DNA of 64,000 nucleotides from the NCBI GenBank assembly GCA_001643675.2, contig LSRY02000046.1:310001-374000 (forward strand). Direction: 5' to 3'. Shown here piece by piece: positions 12,601 through 24,900 of the stretch. This DNA comes from Monocercomonoides exilis (lineage: Eukaryota > Preaxostyla > Oxymonadida > Polymastigidae). The translations under genes and the position numbers were made by a program. The notes under the pieces were generated by a model that ran no database searches, had not been told where the DNA came from, and worked only from the letters and a program-made list of their open reading frames with translations. The stretch's first letter is position 1. Each line of letters starts with the position of its first letter.

Positions 12601-15600
12601 GCAGAGCTGAAGAGAAAAGAAGAGAATTTGGCGAAGAATTGCGAGGCGAAACAGAAGCAGCTGAAGGAAAATGAAGCGAAATACCAACAAAATACGAAGC
12701 AAATGCAACAGTCGTTTGACAAAGAAAAAGAGGAGCTGAACAGAAAACTTGCTGAAAAGGAGGAAAAATCAAAGGAGATGATTGGCAAAGAGAAAGAGAA
12801 AGGAGTAGCACTTGAGAATGAAGTGGCTTCAATGAAGATGCAAATTGAAGAGTTAAATGTCAAAATCAGAGAGGAAAACGAACTGCAAGCGAAGGAGAAA
12901 GCGAAAGAGGAAGAAGAGAAGAAGATGAATGAAGCAAACTGGCAACGAATTGTGAGTGAAAACAACGAAAAGCACAAGAAAGAGATGGAGCAGATGGAAC
13001 AACATCACAAAAACACACTGGAAACATTGCAGAAAGAGAAGGAGAACGAGAAAAAGCGTCTGATTGAAGGCAATCAGACTAAAGAGAGCGAAAGAGAGAA
13101 GAGAGAAGCAGAATTGAAGGAGGAGATTAAGAAGCTGAGGGAAAGCGGAGAAAGTGAGAGGGAGAAGATGACAGAAAACGAGCAGAAAATGAAAGAGGAG
13201 CTGAGGATGCTGCAGACGATGCTGGTGAAATTGGAGGAGGAGAAGAAAGAAGAGCGGGAAAGAATAGAGAAAGAGCAAGTGGCTGCACAAAATGAGGAGG
13301 AGAAGGATGCTGAGAGTGAGAGAGAGAGGAAAAAGATGGAAGAGGAAATGAACTCGAAGGAGCAGAAGATATTGCAGCTGATGGGGCTGCTGAAGGAGAA
13401 AGACGAAAAAATCAACAGCTTGGATGAGGAAGTGAGGAAGGAAAAGAAGGAGAAGAGAGAAAAGGAGAAGAGGAGAGAAGAGGAAGAGGAAGAGAGAAGG
13501 GAGCAGCAGAGGAAGAGAGAGGAAGAGGCGAAGAGAGAAGAAGAAGCCAAATTGAGTCTGATGGCAGAGAACTCGAAGATGAAAGAGGAAAAAGGCAGGA
13601 TGAGGAAGGAGATAAGAGATAAAGAGGAGATGATCCAGAAGCTGAGAGAGGAAGCAGAGAAGCAAGAGAATGATCGAAAGAAAGAGCAAGAAGCAAAAGC
13701 GAAGCTGAACGAAGAGAGCAAAAAGGAGAGAGAGAAAGTCAGAAAGCAGAATGTGGAGCTGGAGAAGGAGAGGGCGAGGAGAGGAGAGCTGGAAAAGCAG
13801 GTGAGTGTGCTTCAAGTGCAGATTGAAGAGAACGAACAGAAGAGGAAAGAGGAAGAGGAGAGAAACAAGCGTGCGATGGAAAATGACAGAAAAGAATTTG
13901 CGATGAAAGAGAATGAAATGAAAGAAGAGCTGAGCAAATTGAAAGCAGCAGCACAAAAAGACCAAAACAGAATAAAACAGTTTGAAGAGAACAAGAAGAG
14001 AGAGGCAGAGAAGGAAAAGAAAAGGAAAGAAGAGGAGCGAAAGAAAGAGGAGGAAGCAGAGAAGGAGAAAGCGGATGCGATTCAGAGGCATGCGAAAGAG
14101 CTGGAAGAAGAACGAAGTTTGAGAGAAGCAAAAGAAAAAGAGAACAGCAATTTGAACGAGCTGGTCAAAGAACTGGAAAGAAAAGAGGAAGAAATGCTGA
14201 AAGAGAGAGAAATCGAAAACAACAAGCTGAAAGAAGAAGAAGAGAGAGGGAAAAAAGCAGAAGAAAAGTGCAATGAGCAACAGAGGTTGATAAATGAATT
14301 GAATGCCAAAATGAAAGAATTTGAAAGAGAGAAGGAGAGAGAGAAAGAAGAAGCAGCAGAGAACAACAGATTGAGAGACGAAAAGATTGCATCACAACTG
14401 GATATGATTGAACAGCTGAAAGTGAGTGTTGAAGAGAAAGAGAAAGAGATGGACTCTCTGAAACAAGAGCAAAAGGCGAAAGAAGCAGAAGCAGAAGAAA
14501 AGCAGTCAAAACAGATGGAAGCAATGAATGCTCAACTGAGCACACTTCAAGAAGACAAAAGAAAATTGCAAACGCAAATTGAGGAATTGAAGATGCAGAT
14601 GAAGAAAAGGAGTGAAGATGATGCGATCAGGAAAAAAGAAGAGGAGGAAGAGAAGGAGAAGGAGAGAGAAAGCAGAGAGAAAGAGATGAAGAACAAGGCG
14701 ATGAGGATTTCTGAGCTGGAGGAAGAGATAAGGAAGGAAAGAGAGGAAAGGGCAGAGAAGGAAGAGGAGGCGAATGAGAAGCTGAACGAGAAGGAAAAGC
14801 AGATTGTGCTGTTGAACGACGAGCTGAACAGTCTGATTGAAGAGATGAGCCAGAGGAGGGAGAAGGAGGAGCTGAACGAGCGGATTCGGAGGGAAGAGAG
14901 AGAGAAGGAGCTGATCAGCGAGGAGAAGTGGAACAGCGAAAGAGAAGAAGACCGAAGAACGATTGAGGAGCTGAGGAAGGAGAAGCAGAAGCTGGAAAAG
15001 AGGGTGGAGAAAGAGACGAGAGCGACGTTGGATGCGAAGAAAGAGAAGGAAGAAGCATGCAGCTTGCTGGCAGCCAGCCACGAAAAGGAAAAAGCCGAGC
15101 TGACAAAGGAACTCAACAGAGAGAAAGAAGAGAATGCAAAAAGAGAGGAGGAGATGAGGAAGAAGAGCGATGAGGAAAGGAAAAAAAGAGACGCTGAGCA
15201 TCGAGAGGCACTCAAAGCAGAGAAAAAGAAACGAAATCAGGAAATCCAGGCGCTGATGAAGAGCAACGAAGAGAAGGTTTGGAGCAAGGCTTATGGGATG
15301 CGACAAAACAGAATTATTTGCTTCACTCTTATCATTTGAAATATTCTTCTTTCTTTCTTTCTCTCTTTCTCTTTTTATTTTTTTAATTCAATTTGCGTAT
15401 ATTCTGTTATTTTCTTTCTCTCTCTCTCTCTCTCTGTGTGACCTTTTCTTTCAGATGAAGAACATCAACGATGAGCTGTCTCAGCTGCGAAATGCGCTGT
15501 CGTCATCAGAAAAAGAGCGCACGCTGCTTGTCAAGAACAGCCAGAGAGACAAAAGCGAGTGGGAGAAGACAGAGCAGTCGCTGACCGAGCAGATTGTGCT

Positions 15601-17237
15601 GCTGATATCGAAGAAGGAGAGCCTGGAGGAGAAGGCGAAGACAGACAAGGAGAAGATGGAGGAGGCGCTGCAGAAGGAGAAGGAAGAGAGGAAGAGAGAG
15701 AAAGAAGAGCGAGAGAGCGAGAAGAGCAGAGACAGGACACAGTTTGAGAGAGAGGTGGAGGAGTGGAAGCAGCGTGTGGATGCGAAGACGAAAGTGGCGA
15801 TGCAGACAGAAAAGGAGCTGAGGGAAAGCGAAGAGCAGCTTCGGGCGCTGAGGGAGAAGGAGAAAGAGATGGCGAGAACGATTGAAGACAGCAGGAACAC
15901 GATCAGCACAATCACAGAGAGAGAGAGAAGAGAGATCGAAGAACACAACACAGCGATGAAGGAGAAAGAGGAGGCGTGCGAATCCCTCAGGCGGGAGCTG
16001 AGCGAGGCAGAGGCGAAGACGAGAGAAAAGGCAGAGCTGCTGAGCTCGAACACAACGCTGTTTGCAGCGAAGGAGAAGGAGCTGAATGGGAAAGTGGAAA
16101 GGTGGATGAAGTTTGCAGAGAAGAAGGACACGCTGGCGAGCCAGCTGAAGGAAGAGGCAAAGAGCAAGGGTCAGGAGATTGTGCAGCTGCAGGAGCGAGA
16201 GAAGCAGAGTGCGGAAAGGGAGCGGAGGCTGGCTGAGGAGAAAGAGGAGAAAGAGAAGGTAATTGCTAGGCTGAACGAGGAGCTGATGCGGATGGGTGTA
16301 CTGGAGAAAGCACTGAGGCTGTGTGAAGAGCGGAACGAGATGATGCTGAACGACCTGCAGACACGAGAAGAGCACTTCTTCCTGTGCAGCCGGGAAAAGC
16401 ACATTTTGCACGAGGACTATTCGCAGCTGAAGGTGGAAATGGGGCTGCAGCAAAAGAAGACAGAGCAGAAGATCAGGGATTTGCAGCGGATTATCGAAGG
16501 GCAAGAGCGGGAAAGAGAGAAAGAAAGGGAAAAAGAACGAGAACGAGAGCGAGAACGAGAACGGTCGATAACTCCTTCGCTCACTCCGATTCTTCCCGCT
16601 TCGTCGAACAAAAGCAAGTCCAACCCGTTTTCTTCCATCTCAGTTTCCTCTCCTTCTTTTTCTTCTCGCAATTCATCGCCATCGCCATCACAATCACAAT
16701 CATCCTCATCCTCATCATCATCTTCAACTCCCACTTCGCATTTCCACCCGTCTTCCTCCACAAACTCTCTGTCCTCTCTTTCCTCCTCCTCCTCTTCTTC
16801 CTTCTCTTCCTCTTCTTCCTCTTCGTTGTCTGCCACTTCAGCGCAAACACAACACACTTCAAACTGCCGAACGTGTGCCTCGCTCACTTCGCAAATATCC
16901 TCTCTACAGTTTGACATCGACCAGCTCAAACACGAAAACGAGTCACTTCGCAAGGTCGTTGCGTCGCATTCAAAAGGAACATCAAAGGTTTGGTTGCGGT
17001 GCAATTCTTCTTCTCTGGCATTTTGGTTGACGTGCTGTGAATTTTTCACAAATCTTTTTTTTTTAATTTTTATTTATTTTTTTTCAATAGGATGCTCCGC
17101 TTCGCCAGATGCAAGAACTGTATCAGGAAAGCCTCGAACGATCGCTTCAGCTTCAGGACGATGTTGAAACACTCGGAAATGTTGTTGAAAAATTAACAGC
17201 AGAATTGAATCAGCTCAGAGGGGTTTCGAAAAAATGA
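9626..17237 (+). CDS. Golgin-like giant coiled-coil protein (7 exons)
   Basis: Exons: 9626-9764, 9858-10024, 10070-10147, 10201-10554, 10705-15276, 15455-16987, 17091-17237. Phases match at every join and give 2329 residues ending at TGA. The protein starts MSILNFLKRNDTK. Residues from about 20 to 2130 are almost continuous Glu/Lys/Arg-rich heptads (EEKEKEREKREAEL-type), broken by Ser-rich linkers near the exon 4/5 join. A Ser/Thr-rich hinge (about residues 2140-2236) precedes a final short coil. Donors are GTTTGA, GTATTT, GTATGA, GTGTGA, GTTTGG and GTTTGG; acceptors end TTAAG, AAAAG, TTAAG, GCAG, TCAG and ATAG. Length and architecture suit a golgin-like tether or a cytoskeletal coiled coil, but I cannot see a GRIP or GRAB domain, so 'golgin-like' is architectural only. 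Its coding strand is extremely A/G-rich. Confidence 0.75.
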
Positions 17238-17601
17238 GGGCACCGTTTTTGAGAGAAATCTGTTTTATTGAAGCATTTCATCACCACTCCATAACATTGG
17301 TCGCAATCGATCAACTGTTTCGTTTTTGTTTGGGGGAATAGAAAAATTGCACGGGCAGCAATTATCATAAGATATTTCAAGCTGCCTTCAAATTGAAATG
17401 TTTATGTTTTGGTATTTGATCTCAATTTTGAAAAGATTTCTTTGTCAATTCCAAGAAAAGTGAGCAAATAATTGTTAACAAAACCAGCGTGAATGAGTTT
17501 GAATATAAAAAAAGAAAGCTTGGAGAAGGTGAGGGCGTGCCTTGTTTTGTGTTGCCTGCTGAAAAGGCACATTTTAAAACATTTAGCGAGTCTTTGTGGA
17601 T
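17238..17601 (+). other. Short intergenic region
   Basis: 364 bases between the coiled-coil gene and the small six-exon gene. No long frame, repeat or RNA-like structure was recognised. It presumably holds the 3' UTR of one gene and the promoter of the next. Confidence 0.5.
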
Positions 17602-18543
17602 ATGCCGCCTCTGGACAGCGCGGAGCAGACTGCACAAGAAAGAGTGAATGTATGCTGACTTTTTCCCCCCAGAAATGTTTCTGTGCATTTTATGCCTTTG
17701 CAGGTTATTTTTCGGCCAGATGCAAAATACGAGCGGCACACGCAGGTGGAAGAGCCGAAAATGGAGGACATGTTTGCTGCAACATTTTTGAATTGACTTT
17801 TTTTGAATGGTTGTCTATTGTCATGCAACGCCCAAATCATTTGAAAAAAAATTTTTTTTATGAAATTCACAAAATAATATTCACTGCACAACATGTGATG
17901 GGATCATTGGAATGAACTGCACACAGATCTCTGCCTAAGCTTTATGCAGCTTCTGGATGTCTTTCAGCAGCAAGCTTCTGTGCGGCAACTGCTCAGCTGG
18001 TTGGGGATGTTCCGTTTCACGAGATATTTCTGAGCTATCCAAGGGAAAGCTGAGCAAGACCTTTTGGCGCAGCGAGTGCCATTGCTTGAGAATCTCTGGC
18101 TCAAGAGTTTATGATAAATGATGTTGCACAGGAAGTGGAAAGAAAGAGCGAAGCAAATGTAATTCAATAGAAAAAGATGTATTTTTTATCAACAATGAAT
18201 TGCTGAACAAATGGAACTAAAATTTGGAAGAATCTGTTTGCTTGTTTGATTTGTTATCTTTTTTATTTGTTCTTTAAAATTATGTGCGAATGTATTTTTG
18301 CATTCATTTTTTCCTTTCTTTTGTGAAGTATTGATTTTAGGATTTGATGATTGCAAAGAAAAGGATGATAAACCATTGACGGAAAGGATTGCTGCTGGAA
18401 TGCATTTGCATGATATATTTCAACATGCTTTGGCTGATATCAAGCGAAAGACGGCTTTGAAGAAGGTGCAGCGGATGAGAGGAGACACATATGAATGGCG
18501 CTTCCTTTTTTTTTTCCACCATTGAACACAGCCGGATAATTGA
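17602..18543 (+). CDS. Small helical hypothetical protein, 129 aa (6 exons, reconstructed)
   Basis: Proposed exons: 17602-17649, 17704-17771, 17940-18013, 18044-18106, 18341-18465, 18532-18543. All joins keep one frame and use GT-AG. The product begins MPPLDSAEQTAQERV, passes through EDIFMQLLDVFQQQ, RQLLSWLGMFRKAEQDLLAQ and PLLENLWLKR, and ends ALADIKRKTALKKPDN. It is soluble, mostly amphipathic helix, with no signal peptide or membrane segment. I do not recognise the family. Support comes from consistent phase over five joins and from a smooth helical sequence across them. Two points are weaker: the 18014-18043 intron is only 30 nt, and the last exon codes just three residues. If the last intron is retained, the protein would instead end about 20 residues further in a Phe/His-rich tail. 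A single shorter reading, exons 1-2 ending at TGA 17794-17796 (46 aa), is an alternative. Confidence 0.45.
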
Positions 18544-18908
18544 AGAGAAAGAAGTATGTCTGATTTGATGATTTTTGTGGTTGATTGATAATCGTACATG
18601 CTGATAAGTGAATTTTCATTTTCGCTTTCATCTTCGTTTTTCAAAAGCTTGCAAAATTTTTCACAAAGCTCTCACATTTTTCAATGGTTATATTTTATTT
18701 CTTTTTCTTTTCTGCTTTGCTTGTTTTTCTTTTTTTTTTTCAATATATATATATATATATATTTAAAATATTTTTTGTGCTTCGAGAGAAAATAAAACCT
18801 TTTTACACTTCATTCACTATTTTTTAATTATGGATTTTGATAAAAATATTATATGAAGATCACAGAAAGAAAAGAAAAAATTTGAATTCAAAAAGTGAAC
18901 AAAAGGTG
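18544..18908. other. AT-rich spacer and promoter region of the giant receptor gene
   Basis: T-rich DNA with a short (AT)n run near 18742-18761. No ATG in the receptor frame occurs before 18909. Nothing else was identified. Confidence 0.45.
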
Positions 18909-21900
18909 ATGCGCCTTAGCTCAGGAAAGAATGCAAGAATGCTCTGTTTGCTGCTTCTGGTGATAATAGCTGGATGCGAAAGGAAGAGGAGTGTGTCAGA
19001 AAGAGCAGAAAATGAGAAAAGGGCCAGCATTGGAAGAAAGGAGTTTTGCTGCGCAAAACGGGTTGAAGGCGAAAAAGAAGAAATATCAAAGAGGCGCTTT
19101 GAGAAGGAGAAGGAGAAATTGGAAATGTGCGAAGGAAATGTGGCAGAAAAAGAGAAAAAAGACTTTTTTGAAATATCGAAAGAACAAAAGGCAAAGATCA
19201 ATGGAGAATTCGGAAAGGGAAATGAAGACATTTGTGCAATAAATGGCTTTGCAATATTTTTGGGAAAGGAGATGAATGGAAAAAGTCAGATTTGCACATG
19301 CACATTTGTTGTGAATTCATCTGTTTCAATGAGCGATGTGCAGATTTGTGGAGTGAAAGAGTTATTCTTGTTTGAAATTGAAGAAAAGTCTGAGTTGGCG
19401 CTGATGAATGCAGAAGTTGCAGTTTTATCGTCCGATGTTTCTCCATTTAGAATTTTTGGGGGAAGGGTGCTTTTGGTGAATATCAGCACGAGAGCAGGAA
19501 ATGTTTGTGGGAAGATGCCATCTTTGTTTGATCGTCCAAGGAATGTGGAACAAGAGGGATTTGATGGAGAAGTGAGTATGGCAGACTGTTTGTTTGGCTC
19601 GTTGAGATTGGGAACTGGAGCTCCATTCCTTGTTGGGGGAACAGTGGGAACTTTGGAAGTGAGCCAGACGAGATTTGAAAATATCACTGGAGAGGGTTGG
19701 CAGAAAGGCAGGCAAGGAGATTGGCATGGATGTGAAACAACAATGAGGAGTGTTGTTTTTGTGAATGTTGATGATGTGGTTGATGGAGCGATAACAGAAT
19801 CAATAAATGAGCCTTCATCGTTTCTGTTGTCGTTCAACTGCTCTTTTGAGCATTGCATGCGGAAGTCAAACAAATATGCAGATTACAAGGGAGAAGATGG
19901 AAGGATTGTTGTTGGAGGATCTGCATCGTTTGAGGATGACACATTCACAGGATGCCGAGCGGACGAGGGCAACGGAGGGGCGCTGTTTGTCAACTCATCT
20001 GAAGTGTCGCTGTACGTGATGCGATGCAGTTTCACAAGCTGTTATGCGCCGAATGGAGGAGCAATTGCGGAATTGCTTGTAAGAAATTCTGAAATATCTG
20101 AAACACTGTTCATTAACAACTCGGCAAAAACTGCAGGATGCATTCAAAAGACACGAAATTTTGGCTGTTTTATACTTCAAAGGTGCTTGTTAAAGAATCC
20201 AGTAGCCACCGCAGGCGATGGGAGCGCAATAAATTGGAATGGGGATTATTCTCAATTGTCTTTTGAGTGTTTAGGATCAAATGATGGAAATGGAGGACAA
20301 GCACAAATTATTGATTGTCAATTTGTGAATTGCACAAACAATGGTTATCATGGTGCAATTCAGTCATGGTCATACAAAACATATTTTGCAATGAGAAGTT
20401 GCCAGTTTGTGAAATGCACGAGTGCAAGAGAAGGCGGAGCAATTCGCCATCATTTTGTTGTCTATTCTGGTGACCAATCAAGCATTACAGCATTTTTCTT
20501 TTTATTTTTCCACGAATGTTCTTGCACAAGTATTGAAAGTCCTCTTGGACATGATATGTGCATTCTTCAATCATATCCAGAAGTGAATATCACTTCATGC
20601 CCACTGAAGGAATGTTATTCCACAAACACTGACGAAAAACGGTTATATTGGGCTGGAACTGGAAAATACGAAAGTGACTGGCTACCAACATCGAAAGTTC
20701 AGATTACAAGCTGTTTTGTTGCAACAAATGGGAATGATGCGGAGCAATTATGTGGATTGAAGGAAGAAGCAGGGTGCCGAACAATTAGGCATTCGTTTGG
20801 AAAGTGCATGACACAGTTTGAGGCGAAGATATATGTTGGAAGCGGAAAGCACTTGTCTGAGGAAGGAGAAATCGGAGTTGGTAGTCGATGTGTTTGTGTG
20901 TGCGGAGAGGGTGTGGATAAGACAGTTATCAGCACTGGGAAGATGACAAGCGGAAGAAGCCTGTTTTGTGTGGGAAGTGGAAGCATGCGATTGAGATCGT
21001 TGGCGATTGAGCATTCGCATGCCAAGATGAGGATTGGAGTGGTATTGATCAATGGAGGAGGGAAAGTGGAGATGAGGCGGATGGAAGTGCGAGGATCTGA
21101 ATGGAGTTCTGGAATGAGTGGATTTGAAGTGGGTCTGTTTGGAATAGAAGCTGGAGGTGGGGAGTTGGAGATGGAACATGTTGTGGTTTCTGGGGTGTTC
21201 ATGGGAAATGTTGGAGTTCTGGGGCAGGAGTGCGGGTCAAAGGTGAATTTGTCGAATGTGGAGTTTTTGAATGTTGCTCGGCTGGAGGGAGACGGGAGCG
21301 TGATGTCTCGAGTGTTGTGTTTTGAAGAAGAGCTTGAAATAACAAATGTGACGATGAGGAGGTGCGGATGTGAGAGCGGGGATGGAGGAGGGATGAGAGT
21401 GGAAATGGGAACAGGATCGAAAGTGAGAATTGGGAAGGGGATGGAAACGGTGTTTGAGGAGTGCAGAGCAAGCAAGGGAGGAAGTGGAGGAGGCCATGGG
21501 GGAGGAGTGATTCTGGAGCTGAAGGAAGGAGCAGAAGACTTTGTGCTGGAAAAAGTGAGGTTTTCAGGGTGCAGTGCGAGTGTGGGAGGGACGATGGTGT
21601 TTATAAAGGCACGCAAGCTGAAAGAAGTGGTGAGCCGAGAGCGGCTGAAGTTCCAGGCTGACGAATGGAATCTGACCGATCTGTGTGGGTTTGAAGGCAG
21701 CGACGAAGAGAATGTGATCCCGTTGGTTGTGTATCTTCGGGAGAAGCCTTTGGAATACTTTGTTGGGGGAACAAACAAAAAGGACTGGGAGATGTGTGGG
21801 TTTGTGGACATGCAGTGCATGAGTGTGGACTATGCGATTGAGACGCATGGGAGTGCGTCTGGGGTAACAGTTGTGGCGAGCCATGGGGCAGTGCTGAAGA

Positions 21901-24900
21901 AGGATGTTTTGGTGTCGAGGGGGACGATTGTAGTGAAAGGACAGACATCGCAGCCTCGAGTGGAGATTGGAAGGAACGAGGATGGCGTGGCAGATGGGAT
22001 GATCACGACGAGAGCAAAAGTATCGTTTGTGAATCTTCTGATGTCGATTCCGGGGAATGTGGGAGCAGGGAGATGCCTGATGATGTGCGAAAGCGGGAGC
22101 CTGGAAGTGCAGCAGTGCAAGTTTGAAGGAAGAGAAGGGCCTACGATTGGGTATGTGCTGGTGATGTGCAGTGGAGGCAGTGTGAATGTAAAGCAGCTTC
22201 GGATTGATGGGCTGAGTTTTGAGGGGAGGTGTGTGATAGGGGTGGAAGGTGCAGGAGGAGGGGTGATGTGCCAGGGGAACATCACAGGAGGAAGAGTGGC
22301 ATGCGCTGGTGGAATGGTGTGGCATGGATCGAGTGGGGAGTTTCTGGTGGAGCAGACTGTGTTTGAGGGAGTGGAGGTTGAGGATGGTGGAATATTGGTT
22401 GGGGAGGGAGGGAGGAGGCTGGAGGTCAGAGAGTGCACATTCAGTGGGATAGGGAGCAAAGGAGGAGATGGGAGTGGGATAAGGTGTGTGATTGGAGAAG
22501 GGAAAGAGGGAAGAGTTTGGAACAACAGTTTCATTGGGCGCATTGCAAGGAATGGATGTGGAGGTGGTGTGTCTGTGGAGATAAGTGGAGGAGGGGTGTT
22601 TGAGATGGGAAGGAGTGAGAGCGAAACAACGATTGAAAAGTGTGAGAGCAAGAGAGGGGAAGTTCCAGATGGGGAAAATGGGATTGGTGGGTTTGGAGGA
22701 GGTTTGTTTGTGAAGTGTGTGGGGGATGGGGGATATGGGTATGAGGTGAGAGATGTTGTGTTTGGGGAGGAAGCAGCAGCAAACAAGGCAGAATGTGGGG
22801 GAGACAATGTGTTTGTGTGGGGAGAGGATCTTATGAAGGCTGTTGGAGGAGGGCAGCTTGTGAATGTGGTGAAGGCAGATCGAGGAAGAGACCACGAAGC
22901 GATGGGGTTTGAAGGGGAAGAGGAGAGATATGTGATTCCACTTTCATTTTATTTTGCCAGTGTTGAAGGAGTGGCAGGGTTTGTTGGAGGAGAGAATGCA
23001 CGAGATTTCAGTGTGTGTGGGTTTGAAGGGTATGGGTGCAGGACGATCGAGAAGCTTGTGTCATTGCGATTCAAAGAGGGGAGGAAGCAGGTTATTGTGG
23101 AGGAAGGGTTTCTGTGGGAAGAGGGAGTGGAGATGAGCGGAGAGAAATGGGATGTGTGGTGTGTCAGAAAAGGAGCACAGGTGGTGGTGGTTGCTGGTGA
23201 TGGAAACAGAGAAAAAGGGATTGTGCAGACGAGCACAGAGACACAGATGACTAACTGCACAATGTGTGTGCCAGGATCTCTTGGCAGGGCAGGGTGTTTG
23301 ATCGAAAGTGTTGGAGGGGGTTTGGGGATGAAATGGTGTGGAATTCGGTTTGTGTCAGAAAGTGCAGGGTATGTGGTGTTTTATCATCTGGTGAATGTTG
23401 AAGGAGGGAAAGTGTGTCTGGAGGAATTTGTGATTGAGGGGAGTGGAGAAGTGGAGTTTGGTGTTGTGCCATTTGCTGTTGAGGAGGCGAAGAAGATGGT
23501 TGTGAACAACAGTGCGTTTGAGAGAGTTATGCACTGTGGCGGTGATGGAGGATGCTTAGAAGTGTTGAGCAGGGGCAATGAGAGGGAGGAAGTGTGTGTG
23601 GAAAACAGCACATTTGAGAGTGGATGCGAAGGAGAAGGAGGAGTTCGAGGAGGAGGGATGATGGTCTGTGAAGGTTCGTGTGCAAGTGTGCTGATGAAGA
23701 AAGCAAAGTTTCTGAGGTGCAGTGTGCCAGATGGAGAAGGAGAAAGGGAAAGAGGACTTGGAGGAGGAATATTCATATTGTGTTGCGAGGAGACATGTGA
23801 TTTTGTGTTGGAGGGAGTGGAGTTCAGTGGATGCAAGGGATGGATGGGGAGAAATGTGTTTATTGATGGAAAAGATCTGAGGGAAATTGTGAAGAAGGAG
23901 AGGTTTGCCTTTGAGAGAGAAGGAATGGAGCTGAGGGATCTGATGGGGTATGAGAGAATGACGACGGATGAAAGATTTGGGATTCCGCTTGAGGTGTATC
24001 TGGATGAATTTGTGGGGAGTGGGTATGTTGGAGGAGCAGAGGATTTTGGGTTTGATCATTCAGGGTGTGGAGTTGTGTATGCACCGTGCGAGACGATTGG
24101 GGGAGTGGTGAAGACTCGATTTGCTGGAACAAGTGTGGAAACTGCAGAGATAACTGTCATGGGATCTTTCGAGCTGAAAAACCATGAATCGGTGGGATTG
24201 CAGAGGGTGAGCTTGAAAGGGGTTGAGACAGAAGGACTGACAAATGTGGTGGTGAATGGAGAAGGAGAAGGAGAAGGAGAAGGAGAAGGGCTTGTGGAAA
24301 CAACGGTGGATGTGGTGATGGCGAATTTGTCGTTTTCGATTCCATCGAGATTCACAAAAGTGAAAAGGGATTGCTTGTTTGCCTGCAAAGGAGAAGTGCT
24401 GGAGATGAAGAGGTGCAGTGTGCAGCAAAGAATGCCCACAGAAAAAATTGAGTTTTGTGTGTTGAAGGCGATTGGGGGAAAGGTGGAGGTTCGGGGGATG
24501 AGGATGGAGAAGATGAGTTTTGGAGGGGTGGAAGTGTTTGAGGTGAGGGGATGGGAAGGAGTGTTTTTGGAGTTGGAAATGGAGGATGTGAGGAGCGAAG
24601 CAGAAAGTGGACTGATTTTGGCGAGTGTGGATTCTGTGCTAACGATGGAAAACAGCTCAGTGGATGAGATTGTGGTGGATGGTGGGTGTGTGTTGGAGTT
24701 TGATTCTGGGGCAGAGGTGACAGTTCGGAACAGCAGCTTGACGAATGTGACTCGGAGGAGTGAGGATGGAGGGGTGTTTGCAGGGAGGGTCGGGGAGGAG
24801 AAAAAAGTGGAGGTGAAGAACTGCACAGTGATGGAAGGGAAGTGTGTGGGGAATCCGTCAAATGGAGGAGGTGTGATGGTGAGTGTGGGAAGGAAGGGGA

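Noticed and set aside
12853-14280. 475-codon antisense frame under the coiled-coil gene, and many like it
   Set aside because: Phe/Leu/Ser shadow of Glu/Lys codons; the sense strand has intact heptads.
18837-18908. 24-codon N-terminal extension of the giant receptor
   Set aside because: The frame here starts at TTG, not ATG; beginning at ATG 18909 gives a normal signal peptide.
21564-22895. 443-codon antisense frame under the giant receptor gene (others at 20699-21820, 24056-25378, 26437-27990)
   Set aside because: Pro/Ser/His/Leu-rich products with no domain; explained by purine bias of the sense strand, which removes antisense stops.
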